Assembly: GCA_016987375.1 (NCBI GenBank)
Contig: PJRA01000160.1
Span: forward strand, 671,286-735,285
DNA: 64,000 nt
From: Brachionus koreanus
Lineage: Eukaryota > Rotifera > Eurotatoria > Ploima > Brachionidae
Reading direction: 5' to 3'
In this document: one piece after another, positions 36,401 through 49,032 of the stretch
Layout of the letters: each line of letters starts with the position of its first letter
How positions within the stretch are numbered: the first letter of the stretch is position 1
Made by a program: the position numbers and the translations under genes
The notes under the pieces: generated by a model
What the model saw: only the letters and a program-made list of their open reading frames with translations
Told to the model about the DNA's origin: nothing
Databases searched by the model: none

Positions 36401-39400
36401 AAATTGCTTACTTAATAGAGGCTCAATACGCAAAGCGATCGGATCTGTCAAATGGAACATGTTGTAAATTTGTGTGCAGCAAGGCACATCAATATGGGCA
36501 TTTGCAATTTTTCGTTGGGCCAAAACTAAACCCAAAGGCGATCCGAAGACAAAAAAATGTGTTACATCGAATTCGAGTTTATCTTCTGTTAAAAATATTG
36601 AATTTGATACTTGTGGTTCGAAGTCAATGCCGTTAATACTTGACAAATTACTGGGAACTCTCTTAATCAAGCTATCTGACAGACCTCTATCATTCAAGCT
36701 TATTGTAGGACTTGGTAACAAATCTGAATTTCTGTTTCCTGTTAAAGGCGATTTGCTTGACGGGGATGAAGTTGCGTTTCTAGATTGAGATTGGCTTGAT
36801 TTAAAAGAACATGCCAGAGTTGAGCTATCATCACTATAACTTGAACATGAACCAGAAGAACATAACGAATCATATACTAACAAGGATCCAAGACTATCAC
36901 CTACGATTACTACTTGTCCTTTAAATGATTGCCCATCTGATGAATTTAAAAATTGTTGATAAACTTGGTTGCATTCCTTAACAAATTTGTTCAAACTCAC
37001 TTTATACTGACTTTTATCTGCTAATGCCAAAAGGGGTAAAGTATTAAAAGGAAGATTTTCGTGTAAGGAAAATATTCCAGCTGATGCTTCGGCAAAGTTG
37101 TCTGATTCACTTATTGAAACCGACTGATCTGATGTGACTGGAGATAACCTGAAATCAAGAAATTTTTATTTCTTATTGGTTTTAATTATTTAGAATGTTA
37201 ATTAAGTTTTATTTTAAATTAAAAATTAATGAATTTAGATATCTGAATGCGATTAATTGTCACAATCAGTCTTTCATGACAAAGCCATTAGTCTGCCGAT
37301 TAACCATGATATTGAATTGACAGAAAATCTATCTAAGTACTTAAATTTTAATTAATTTAATTTTATTTAAATTAATCTATCTAGCTTAGTTGAAAATAAA
37401 TAGAATGTGCTATCCACGTCAGTTGTTACAGAGAACTTCTTTTTCACTAAAATTGAAATAAATTTAAATTAACTAAAAAATTAATAGGAAAATTTCGATG
37501 ATAAATTCGAATTCAACGTTAAAATTTATGCTATATTTCAAATTTTTTTGATTTTATCTAATTCTCGGACAAATTTATTGAAAAAATTTGATTTTTGAGA
37601 GTTGCTTGCGTTTCGGCTTAATGATTGAGTCCGAGACCCTATCAAGACTATATGTTCATGGTATCAAAATCTAGAGAAATGAATTTAGAAAATTCCTATC
37701 GGATTAGAATTTTTAATTATTTTTTATTTTGAAATAAAGTTGAGTGAATAAAATTTGTTTTTTTTTATTTTTTTTTAAAGTGCTATTTCATAGAGAATTT
37801 TTTTGTTTACAGTCAATTTTTTTCTTTCAAAAGCTTTTAGTAAATACAGGAAAAAAGAAATCTAAAAAAAGACTTTAAATAAAGTTCTTGGTCTTTTTTC
37901 CAGTGTTTGGTTGAAAATTTATGAGGTTTAACAATCGAATTTTTTTTTAAATTAACTTCTATAATATTTAAAAAAATGTTAACCAGAAAATTTTCAGAAA
38001 AAGTTAAAAGGACCAAAGCCATCAATAACTTGAAAAATTTTAGAGTTAAACAATTGGATTTGAAATCTGTTATCCATCACTGCGTCTAAGTGAACGGTGC
38101 ACAAATTTTTAATTTTAATTTTTTTAAGGTTCTCTTATAAAGCTGCTACGGTTTATAGAAACAGTTTCAACAGATTTCAAATCCAATTGTTTAACTGTAA
38201 AATTTTTCAAGTTTTCCTATATTTAATTAATTTCAATTTATTTGAAATTTTAGCGTAAAAAAGGACGATGAATATTTTATCTATAAATGTTTTTTCCCTG
38301 AAAAATCAAATTAAACATCGATTCGACCTTATGGTGCATCCGCCTTTACTTGTTAGTGTCAAAAGATATAATATTAATTGTACATTATTGAATGATATTA
38401 AATATTGTTTAACAAAGTTAAAATTCCTGTTTTTGCCTTAAATTGGTGGTCTTTACATTTAACAACAACGAAAAGTACAGAATCTAGTCAAATCTAGTCC
38501 AAGTATCAAAATTTGTTAGATATTTTCGTATTTCGAATGAAGTTTTGCTGTTCAATGAATGTTTTTCAAACTATCTTGAAATTTCATTACTTTGAAGGGA
38601 AAAAAATGGTAAAATTTTTCTCGAAAAAAATTATTTTTTTTAAATACGCATCAATATTTTAAAGTCAAAAATTAAAAATTTCAATAAGAACTTGCCTTAA
38701 TTTTGACTTGACATATAAAAATCATCTTTGTTTATAAAATTTAAAAAGCAATTCTCTCTTCTCTCATTTCATTTTTTTTGGGAATTGAGTTAAAATATAA
38801 TAATTGCGCAAATCTCAAATTTTCTCCTTTTTTAAATATTTAGCTTATTTTAAGTTTATTCTAAAAACAAAACACCTGTTAATTTATTTTCATTAAATGA
38901 ATGCACTTTTGAATTCTAAGCGTCATTTATATTAAACAACTAATTGGGAAATTTTGTTTCAATTTTTTTCGTTTGTTTTAAAATCAAAATTTTGACAGTA
39001 TCAATTATTAGCTGAATATGGTTGATAAAATTTTGCGCACATTCATTCTCAATAAATCAAATATTTCTCAAAACTATTATGAAAAATGCTATAAAATAGT
39101 GTTAAGAATTTGAAATTAATTAAAATTTTAAATTGTTATAGAATTGAATTTCTGAATTTTATATCCAATTTGACTTAAATTTTTGTTCTCTTATATAATT
39201 AATATAATATATGAATTATTATAAAACACACAACTAAATTTAAATCATGGAAATAAACTAGAAGATTTTGATTAAAAAAAGAAAATTTGAATTGGAAATA
39301 AAAAAATTCCTTAACAATTTTTAAATTAAACTTACATTGACAATTTGAGTAGAGCATCTTGACAAATAGGATTACACGCTACTAATCTAAAGGCTATCCT

Positions 39401-40768
39401 GTTATAAATATGACCATAATTAGCTTTTATAACTGTTTCCATAGTTGATTTAAAGTTAGAAAAATCATTTTGCTTAGAAGTATCTGTGCATGTTACATTT
39501 CCACCATGTACCACAATAATTAAAGTATCAAATTTGCATTTAGACTTGGTCTCACTTAAAACTGATGAAGAAGTCGATGAGGTAGAAGATTTAGTCAATT
39601 CGGTCTTGGTACGCTTAAACGAAACATTTCTCTTAACTGGTCTTCGCGTAGTATCTGCAATATTTTTATTATCATATTCATTTAAATTACTATTCATCGA
39701 CACAGCGTCATAAAATTCATCCAAATTACTATTTATGGAAATATTATCATCTTGAATATCAGCGAAATCAGACTCATCATCATAGTAAATACTATTAAAC
39801 TCACTGGGATCATTTTTTATAGTAGAGTTACTTTCTATACAAGTTTGACTTGTCGTTTCATCATTAGATAAATATTCTTCATAATCACTTTTCTTGTCAT
39901 CTACTGCCAATTTGCCAAAAGTATCCTCATCTTCTGTCAATTCGCCTCTCATTTTCTTTCTCAAATAATCCTGTGTTTCTAACTCAAGTCTCCTTACATC
40001 ATCCATGCTAAGATCTAGGTACTCGTCTTGCCAACACCAGGCTTGACGATGAGACATCAATATCATGTGTCGCAATACTGATTCAACAATCAACTTTTCT
40101 ACTTTAGATTGAAATCCCCAAAAGGCGCATTCAACACGACACAATTTATAAGCACACATATATTTGACTTTTTGATTGTTAATGCAGGATAAATTTGTGT
40201 TTTTATTTGCATTTGCTTTGAGCTCATCATACCAGTTGGCGCCAAGGGGTCCGCATTTTGATTTTTCTGACTGAAACTTTGCCGGATCTTCATCTGCATT
40301 GTACTCATTCGGATTTATTTGATCATTTACTATGTCTATAAAATCTACAATACGAGTTGACAGTTCTTTTTTTGATATGTTAAAGACATTTTCTGATTGA
40401 CCATGGTCAGGCAAATATTTGCTTTCAATATCAATGCTAAAACTCTTGAACAATTTGTGGTGATACTTAGTTCTGGTGTATGGATATGAATTCCATGACT
40501 CTTCTTCAAACAAAAGAGCTGATTTTGGAAAAAGAAGCTTTGATATGGTTTTGAGCCCTGAAGGTAAGCGCTCATCTACATGGTATACTTTGAGCGTGTA
40601 CTGTCCTCTTTCAGTTTCGGTCTCGAATGGTTTGTTCTCAATTATTTCAACACCACTGCCGGCTCCGGTCGACTCTAGTCGACTTTTTTTCTGGATTGTG
40701 TAGAGCTGACCGATCTGGTATTCGTCCACACTCATCGGCATAACTATTCTGAACTCTTTTATTATCAT
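33496..40768 (-). CDS. PITPNM: PITPNM/RdgB (Nir2-type) phosphatidylinositol transfer protein
   Basis: Membrane-associated PI/phosphatidic acid exchanger acting at ER-plasma membrane contacts; about 1212 residues (human Nir2 is 1244). Exons: 39336-40768, 36328-37148, 36103-36276, 33771-34759, 33496-33717, all phase-consistent. The PITP domain is at 1-265 (LYTIQKKSR, ESWNSYPYTRT, CAYKLCRVE, HRQAWCWQDE). A FFAT motif (EFYDAVS, 351-357) in an acidic stretch would bind VAP proteins. The DDHD domain follows, with GDSLGS near 561 and FFVFGSPLGLVL. The LNS2 domain in exon 4 has SIDGS near 1008 instead of the lipin DxDxT, so no phosphatase activity is expected, as in the family. WWGENRIDYVLY and LPYIFHSYYWESADVVAFIL match the Nir family closely. 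The large introns are 2187 and 1343 bases and hold repeats. Confidence 0.93.
35696..35758 (-). mobile_element. tRNA-derived SINE head or tRNA pseudogene in a PITPNM intron
   Basis: On the minus strand TTTAGTGCAGTG (A box region), ATCCGAC (anticodon arm) and AGGTCAAGGGTCCAAACCC (variable loop plus B box, with a perfect GGGT/ACCC T stem) occur in tRNA order and spacing. The anticodon loop is one base short and the acceptor stem does not pair, so it is not a working tRNA. Following minus-strand sequence to about 35580 may be the SINE body. Confidence 0.5.
38027..38213. repeat. Foldback element, 45-bp near-perfect inverted repeat
   Basis: Arms 38027-38071 and 38169-38213 are 45 bases each with a single mismatch (position 17), around a 97-base loop. 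It lies in the first intron of PITPNM. Arms begin AACTTGAAAAATTTTA and end GAAATCTGTT. It looks like a small non-autonomous inverted-repeat transposon (MITE) or foldback unit. No target-site duplication was found. A diverged arm-like stretch occurs at 51188-51222. Confidence 0.75.
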
Positions 40769-43700
40769 TTCTTAATTCGAAATCACTGTTTAAAGCCAAA
40801 TTTTTCTTGTTTAAGCATATTTATCTAAAAAAATTCTTAAGAATATTTTTATATTAAATAATTTATTAGCATTAATTTCATTTTATAATAATTTGAAATA
40901 AAAAATACAAATGGCCTAAAGGCATTTTCTATTAAATTGAATTATTTTATGCAAATTTTTTTTAAGAATTAAATTTAAATCTTATTTTTAAGCCAATATG
41001 AACCAGAAAACAGGAAAAAAAACTCTTGAAAAATATATCCCTAAGTCTTAATTAAATTTTACCAATAATTATTATTAGTGTCACGATTTTTTTTGTTTAA
41101 AAAAAGAATGAAAATTATTGATCGTTTTAGCAAAAGTTTTTTGCTCTTTACTTCTTTATTGTGAAATTATTTTTTTTCCAAATTGAAATTTAATTTTTAA
41201 TTGATAATTTTTTATTTTATCCTCTCAAGAACTCTGTCTAATTCCTTCAGCTTTAGATTAAATCTATAAATTAATAGACAGCTGATCTATTTTAAGAAAT
41301 TTTAAACACAACAAAATAATTTAATAATTATAAAAGACTGAAAAAATATTTAAAAGATGCAGAACCCAAAAATAAAGTCAAAGAGACTCCAGAATTTCTA
41401 AATTAATAAAAAATAATTTAATTAGAGAGTGTTGAGTAGCTTTTTGAAAATTTGAAAATAATGCCTCTTTTATTTTAAATTAATTGCTAGGAAAATGTTA
41501 TACCACATCTTGGTTACGGCTGGCTTTGCGTAATTAGATAAACATTTTCAGTAGCATTTAGTTCAAGTTTGTCATGGATACAAAATCGAGCAAAATGTGA
41601 AAAAAAAATTTTGCCTAGACAATTTTTATTTGCCTGTATAAGTCGGAAAATGAGCAATACATGCCAATTTTTTTAATTAAAACAAAGTAGCTTGAAATAA
41701 TATTGTAAGACTTGAGTGTAATTCATAAATTATGCCTTAGATTTCGCTTGAAAGAAACACAGAATGAGAACAAAATGCAAATTTCATAATGAATTAAAAA
41801 CAATGTTTGAACTAAGTCTTCGAAAATTTTTCTCGTCATGATCAAATCTTACTCGATTCTGTTAAGATCTCCCATTTATTTTTACTTAGAAAATTCTTGA
41901 TAAACAGGAACAACATTTAACTTACGGAAACCTGTTTCAACTAAATTTTAAAATGAAAAAAATTTTCGAATTTTGCAAAATAATTAGCTTCCTTGAACAT
42001 ACTATTTTTTGAAAAACTAAATAATTATATCCTAAATAAATCTCTTGATGCCTAAGATAATCTCTTAATTAAAAAAACATGTTCCATGCGGTTAAAAGCA
42101 TACACAGTTGCTAAATTATTGCGTTTGATACTATAAATATTATTTCATTATTTTATCTAGTGATTGAATTATAAAACTTTTATTAATTTATTTATCTCTA
42201 AAAAGTGATTGCATTTCTATAGAGATTTGCGTCATTGGTATTTTAAATATTTCAAACATATTATTATTCTAATAGTTACCTAAATTTCAAATGTTGAATT
42301 CGAAGCTTGTTAAAAAATTGCGTAGTCGAGAAGAATCGCTCAATATTTTTGATTAAATTGGGGAAATACTTAAAAATTGTTTTAATATTCAATCTACACA
42401 ATCAGGTTTTAATCTTGTCTAAGTTTTTCTTAGCATCACTATCGTCGAAATTAAATTTTTGAATATTATTTTGAATTTTGAAAACTCGGCTCGGCTTTCA
42501 ACTATATTTTAATTTTAATTACTTATTAATATTGATGAAAAATATAATTTTAAAAATCATTATGTTTCTGATTTTTGTTATTCATAAATTTTCCATTAAT
42601 TTATTACTCTGAAAGGTTTTTTTTCTCCAAATTACTTAGGAAAAATGATTGTTAAATAAATGATTTTTTTTATATTTTAAGCTATGGAGTCTCAAAATTA
42701 CACTAGATTTAAATCATTTGTCTCTTAAGCAATTGAATTTTTTTAAATAAGCCCCCGTCACTTTCGTTTCGTATTTTAATTATTCATGAAAAGGAAAAAA
42801 AGCTTTGAAAAATTTAGTCTTTATAGATGAATTAAATATTATTATGAAATTCCTAATTAGAAAAACAAAATTTTATATTGAACTTTATTCATAATATAAG
42901 GGACATTTTGTCTAAATTAAGAAGCCTTTTTTTTGAGCCTGAAAAAACATCTTGCTTTTAAAAAAACAGCTATTAGATTTCAAAATTTTTCAATTATTTT
43001 AATACCGTTATCCGTACATAGTTAAATATCATAATCACGAGTTTAGGCTAGTATTATGCCCAGATTTTCTTAATTTAATGCGTTATCTAATCTTGTTATT
43101 AAATTAAGAGTTTGATGCCGACCTAAAACCGTGGTTTTGCTATTTGACCATGCGTTCATAATCAAAAATAATATGGCATGAGCGAAATAAGCGTGCCTTA
43201 GCTTAGAATACAGCATAATCGAACAAAGGATAACGATTTTTTAGTATTTTTTGACTAGATTTTTTTTTCAGCTAAAATAATTCAATTCTGACTTTCAATT
43301 TAACAAAAAAAAATTAGATAAAAAGACATTTTTTATTTGAAAATATTCAATTAAATTAATAATAAAGTTGTTCTCGTTTATACAAAAAATAAAAATAAAT
43401 TAATTTAATTATTGAAAAAGTCTTTAAAAATTAGATATTTTTAATTTTATTTAAACAAGAAGATTAGTAAAAAAATTAACATTACTTTTCAATTTGATAT
43501 AAACAGAATTTATTGATGAGGTTTTAAAAGTGAAAGTAAACTTTGAAAAAAATCAATTTTTCTTCAAAATAATTAAATCTTCATATTTTAAAATAGAATT
43601 TCTTGATTAATTGTGAATTAGTAAGAATTAATAAGGGATTTAAATAGCTCTTAAACCTAATTAACATTTTCGTTCAACTTCACTTATCTGCAGTAAAAAA

Positions 43701-43964
43701 AAAAGCACATTAAAATCGATCGATAATTCTTACACAAACAAAATTTTCAATAGTCTAATTAAGAATTTTTTAATATTTTTTTAAAAAAATAAAACTTGTA
43801 AATATCTCATTTTTTTTGTTTAAATAGTTGAAAACGATTCTGAATATATATTTAATGATTTTTGTCATAAGATATTTTTTTCACAAAATTTTAATTTGTA
43901 TTAAAATAAGCTTTTTCGAATGACATTAAGGATTAATTATTTAAAAAAATTTATTCTCAGATAA
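40769..43964. other. Intergenic, AT-rich
   Basis: About 3.2 kb between the PITPNM start and the YRDC stop. I see no coding exon, tRNA or structured repeat in it; it presumably includes the PITPNM promoter. Confidence 0.55.
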
Positions 43965-44784
43965 TTATTGAAATTTTCTTTTCAAATTACAAGTTTCCTC
44001 TAAAATTTTTATAATATTATCATAATGACTACCGTTTCGAATGATGTGATAAGTGCCTTTTTCAGTTAGATCAATGACTGTTGATCCTGCTTTGGCAACT
44101 TCGTTTGATGACAACTGTCCTCCATCAATAATCAAATCCAAATCTTCCCACAATGACTTAAACTCCTTTTTATGTTATTTGAAATATAAAAAAAAAACTA
44201 ATTTTCAATTAATATTACATTAATACTTAATGAACTTGGTTCGTTGCTTATATTTGCCGATGTTAGAGCGATCGGCTCATCACAGTACTTTGCTAATTCA
44301 ATCATGAACTTATAATTAGGAATGCGAATTCCGATGGATTTTGTATTTGGATTCAATTCTGCTGGCAAAGTTGGCTTACGGTCAAAAACTAATGTAACTG
44401 GGCCTGGCAAAAGAGATTGCAATGAAGATATACTTAGGTTTACCCATGACCATCTAAAATATGATGATTTTTTTTTCACAAAAAAATATATAATTGAAAC
44501 TTTTTACTTATCAAGATCTTCAGATTTCCCAACACTAATAGCTAGAGGCTTAGTGTTACTTCTGCCTTTAATTCGGTAAATTTTATCCAAGGAATTTTTA
44601 TTGCAAGCCAAGCAAGCCACACCATATATGGTATCTGTTGGTACAGCTATAACACCACCTGATTTTAAAATTTTTTTTATTCTGTCCAAATTGTTTAAGG
44701 CCTCTTTATGAAAAATTATCAAATACGAATCAAAATTTGATTTAGATTAAATTTACCATCAACTGTAAGTATCTTGTTATTCAT
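43965..44784 (-). CDS. YRDC: YRDC, threonylcarbamoyl-AMP synthase
   Basis: Makes threonylcarbamoyl-AMP from Thr, bicarbonate and ATP, the first step of the tRNA t6A37 modification. Four exons: 44757-44784, 44508-44703, 44219-44453, 43965-44165, giving 219 residues. The start ATG lies in a 28-base first exon that restores MNNKILTVDEALNNLDRI. YrdC/Sua5 motifs are clear: GGVIAVPTDTIYGVAC (25-40), the KGR of IYRIKGRSNTKPL, LLPGPVTLVF (89-98), RIP, and SAN in LTSANISNEPSS (139-149), which form the ATP/threonine site. The C-terminal DLIIDGGQ, STVIDLT and IIRNGS are also typical. It has only the YrdC domain. It is shorter than human YRDC (279) and lacks an evident mitochondrial presequence in this model; an unseen upstream exon could supply one. 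Confidence 0.9.
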
Positions 44785-45116
44785 TTTGATAAAAAATGAT
44801 CTTGTTTTTAAAAAAATGCTTTTTTTTTATTTAAAAATTTAATAGTTTTTATTTACGAAAATTTTAAAATGAAATTACTTAAAACGCATATGCCTTAGTA
44901 TTTTTTCAATTATGGTTTTTCATATTAAACTTTAAGAAAATAATGTATTTCAAATGCATAAATCGTAAATTAAAAGCACATTTTGCATAGTTAAATGCCT
45001 AAATTTTAAATTTAAAAGAATTTTGTTATTTTATTTAAATAATAGAGATTTGTTTTAAATTTATTTTAATAACTAAATTAAAAGAAAAAACATGACTAAA
45101 AACCAAAAGATTGAGT
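44785..45116. other. Short spacer ALG11-YRDC
   Basis: 332 bases between the ALG11 stop and the YRDC start on the same strand. It holds a minus-strand AATAAA (TTTATT at 45060-45065) 52 bases past the ALG11 stop, and presumably the YRDC promoter. Confidence 0.5.
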
Positions 45117-48054
45117 TTAATCACATTTAGGGCTTTTTTTAATGAACTTTTGGTATACTAAATCATTAAATGCGTCTATGAAATTTTCATCAAAGTTTTG
45201 CTGGCTAAATTTTTTAACATGTTGTCGGGCAGATTCTCTTATTTGATTTCGTTTAGTTGAATTCATTTGATAAATTTGAAGTAAGCAATCTGCATATCCA
45301 TCTTCATCTTCTGCAAGAAAGCCTGTTTTTTCACCTTTAAATGGTACAACAATATCCATTTTGGGACCAGCAGAATTGTGAGATAAAATAACTGTTCCAG
45401 CAGCCATACATTCAACAACTCCTTTAAATTATTTTTAAAATAAAATATTTAGATTTTTGTTTAATTCAAACATTTTTGATTTAAATGGAACGTTATCTTT
45501 ATCTTCTAGTCAAACAAGTTAACGCTACTGAAAATTTTTTGATTGAATCAAAATAAATGGATTCCGGTCTATTTCAAAAATTCATTATTCATGCTGATTG
45601 ACTACTTTCTTATTTCTTTTGAAAGAATTTATTTTACATCAATCATTTTATTCTTATGAAATGAATAAATTTTTAATTACTTTTAATTAATGTAATTAAA
45701 ATATCTCAGACTTGGAAGCTTATAAAAATTGTCTATGAAGAATCAGTTTAAAAAATAGAAAATTCTAATTTTTTTGGATAGCTGAAATATTTTCAAATAA
45801 ATCCAAAAAAGGGTATAAAACATTACAAAACTCTTTGATTTCGAAAATTCATGTGATAAACGTCTTTTTTTTCAATTAAATTAGATAATAAAGCTCAAAT
45901 CGAGTCTTGAATCAAATCAACTACTAATTTTGGGATAGCTTTTAAAAAGACAAACTGTTTTTTTTTCAACCAAAATTTAGCATCAGTATGTTTTTAATCA
46001 TATGGATTTAATATCCTTAATAATTAAATTCACAAAGGGGAGATAAAAATCTTTCATAAATGAACTTAATTTAATTAAAAAAGAGAATCATTTTTGAAAG
46101 TAATTAATATGCAAATAGACAATTTTCCCTCACATTCTTAAAAATAAGAAGAAAAATTTTAATGTTAAATTTTATTCTAAATGTATATTTTAATTTGTTG
46201 AATCTTAAAACCCATTAATTATTTTGTTAATAACTGCATCCTGTTTTTCAGATCTCGACTTAAGAATGGGCTGACTTGCTTTTTCTCTAAAAATTTATCC
46301 TTTTTGACCTCAGAAATGCTAAAAAATATACATTTTTCAAAAATTTATAGGATGTGACAAAGATAACGAAAAAAATGCGTTTTTTGAAAAATTTCATGAA
46401 ATTTTAAATCAAAATTGTGTAATGGTTTGCAGTAAATTGATTAATTGGATTCAGTATCAAAGCATTAAAATTATTGATTAAAAAAATTTTTGATTAAATT
46501 ATTATTTTAAGATTGACCAGAAATGTGCAATTTAATTGCAAACATTTTTTTTTACTTTTGAAAAATAATTTTAATTTCCAAAAACTGAATTAAAGTTTAG
46601 TTGCGCATTTAATATTTTGTGATCAAATTCGAAAAATGAAATTTATTCAAAAGTTGTACTTTACCCTTAACGCTGCTAGAATTTTAATTTACCTATTCCA
46701 AAATGTTCATCGATCATTGAGTGAATTCCTACGGCAGACTCTGATAAACTGATTAATAAGTTTTCAAAACTGAAATTTAGCTTAAACTCAACATATTCAT
46801 CTACTTGTAATTCTTTGGCTAAATTTTTCAAATTTTCAACTCTATTTTCATCATCTTTATCTCTACAGCTTCCAATTAACATAAGCTTTACCATTTTGAG
46901 GTCTTGATCCGGAATTTTCAAATCTTTTAGTCTAAATTCAACAAAAAATTTTCTTTTTTTGAGAAAAAAGTTTCAACTAAACCTCATTATAAATTTTTGC
47001 AGTGCTCTTATTTGAAGCTGATGATTCTTTTCTGGTCTAAATTGGGCAACTGATGACATAAAGAAATTTTTGTCATGTCTTTCATCATTAAATACAGAAA
47101 AAAATTTTTCAACATCACAGGGTGGATAGACAACTTTTGTTTTGTACGCTAATGACCAAAGATTATTTATGTGGCCTTTGGTCCAGCTTGAATTGACCAT
47201 GACACAATCTGAGCATCGTCCACATATACTATAAATTTTAGCAAAAAGTTTGTAATAAACCAATTTTAACCAGGTCAAAAATGGGCTTCGACTAATCAAA
47301 CGACGATTATTGTAGGTTGAAATTTTACGAGAAACATTTTCCAACATATCTGTGCTAATGGTTGGATAATGAGTATAACAGCATACATTTACCCTCGCCA
47401 AATAGTGGAATATTGGATAAGTAAAAGCATAACCAGTTGTTTCAAAATAAATATCAGGAATAAATTTTAAAAATGCCTCGATTCCCAGTATAAGAGAGCC
47501 TAAACTTTGGCCTTCAAATATTATTCATTAAATTTCATTCTTACTTAATAAATTCTAAAATTACCCAAAAGAGTAAAAATTGGATAATATTTATCTAGTA
47601 CGAGAAATCTAAATCTTAAATAGACGAAACGAGTTCGCATTGGATTGAGCTCAATTTTAAATCTTTCATTGGCTTTTTTGATAAAATCTTCTGGTGAAGC
47701 ATCAGTATCACCAGTATAAATAACACAAATGCAATTAGAATAGCTTTTTTTGTTAAATTAAAATTTTAAAATTGAAGATGAAACAAAAAAAAATCTTAAT
47801 TACGTATCTTGAAGGGCTTTTATTGCACTCCATAGAACACGCTCGCCTCCACCGCCTGAATTACAAAATGGGTGAAAAAATCCAACCGTAAAGTAAGGAT
47901 TTTGCTCATCTTTTAGATTAATGTCTTTGGAATATTTTTTCCAGCTTAGATTTTTAATAAAAATTGTGTAAAACAGAAATATTATAAAAAAGATTGGTAT
48001 GACTACAAATATGGTCGACAAAGCAGAAATACTACAAGTATAATCTAAAAACAT
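45117..48054 (-). CDS. ALG11: ALG11, GDP-Man:Man3GlcNAc2-PP-dolichol mannosyltransferase
   Basis: Adds the fourth and fifth mannoses to the dolichol-linked N-glycan precursor on the cytosolic face of the ER. Five exons: 47804-48054, 47565-47743, 46983-47511, 46693-46931, 45117-45421, all in phase, giving 500 residues (human 492). The N-terminus has a hydrophobic segment (about 9-33) that anchors it in the ER. Next comes [18 protein letters not shown], the family's Gly-rich loop. Other family matches are [50 protein letters not shown] and EYVEFK. The GT-B/GT4 catalytic EX7E motif is EHFGIGVVE, split across the last intron. The C-terminal part has [21 protein letters not shown]. The last intron is 1271 bases, the others under 120. 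Confidence 0.94.
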
Positions 48055-49032
48055 CTAAAAAAAATAAAGAATTTAAAATTAATTAAAATATAAGTTTAGT
48101 TTTAAAAATTATAAATTTTTCAAAATTTTAAACTAAATTTTTTAAGTGTGTAATCATTGAACTCGTTTCTTTTTATTTCTTAATAACTAACTATCAGGAA
48201 TAATTTTATTGCTTCAGTTTTTATTTTGAAACCCAAAACACAAAATATTTGTTACAAATCCTTTTATGTTTTTTTCTTGGTTTAAACTTATTCTCAGATA
48301 TTCACTTATAAAAATAATACAAAAATTCAGAGTTTCTATCTTGAATCTAAAATGTGACAATCGCTACAAAATGATGCATTACGAGGACTTCAATAAAATA
48401 AATATAATAACAGAACCTGAATTATCAATTATTTAAACATGTGGAATCTGTAACTTTTTTTTCAATAAATTTTTTTTAATTTATTGGGTATTTTTACTCT
48501 TTTTTTTATCTTTTGTTTCAACTGATAAGCCTTACCTCGGTACAGATAAACAAATAAATGAATAATTTTAATTTTTCTATCAGGTTTTGATCGTGTTTAG
48601 GAATCAGCGTCTTTTTATATTACAAAAATAAATTCTCTTAGTAAAATATTTTTTTTAAATCATGGTTTTATATTTAAATTAAATCTTTTTTGCAAATTTG
48701 TCAAAAAAAAGTCTAACTAAAAATTTTTTATCTTAAGATATTCTATATGACCATCTTAGCAAATTCTTCATCTGTTTCTTTCTTAAGTTGATTTAAACTT
48801 ATTCAGAATGTAAAAAATAAACACATTTTACAAACTAATTCATTTCGGTAAAGCAGTAATTTGAATTTTTTTCTCTTTATTAATTTATTAAATTAAAAAC
48901 TTTATTTAACAATTTTTTAAAACTGCTAAATTAGATAAATAGATTTATTTTAGATTATTTTAAAGATTTTATTAAAATTATTTTAGCTAATGATTTTGGT
49001 TGGAGATGAATTTCAATTATTTCAAGATATTT
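48055..49032. other. Intergenic, AT-rich
   Basis: About 980 bases between the eIF3h stop and the ALG11 start, both minus-strand genes. It would hold the ALG11 promoter and the eIF3h poly(A) site. No gene or repeat was recognised. Confidence 0.5.

Noticed and set aside
37590..37650. Possible third tRNA-derived fragment
   Set aside because: Only a short stretch resembles an anticodon arm; no A or B box in proper spacing.
37837..38025. Open frame in PITPNM intron 1
   Set aside because: Low-complexity, and the PITPNM exon joins on either side work without it.
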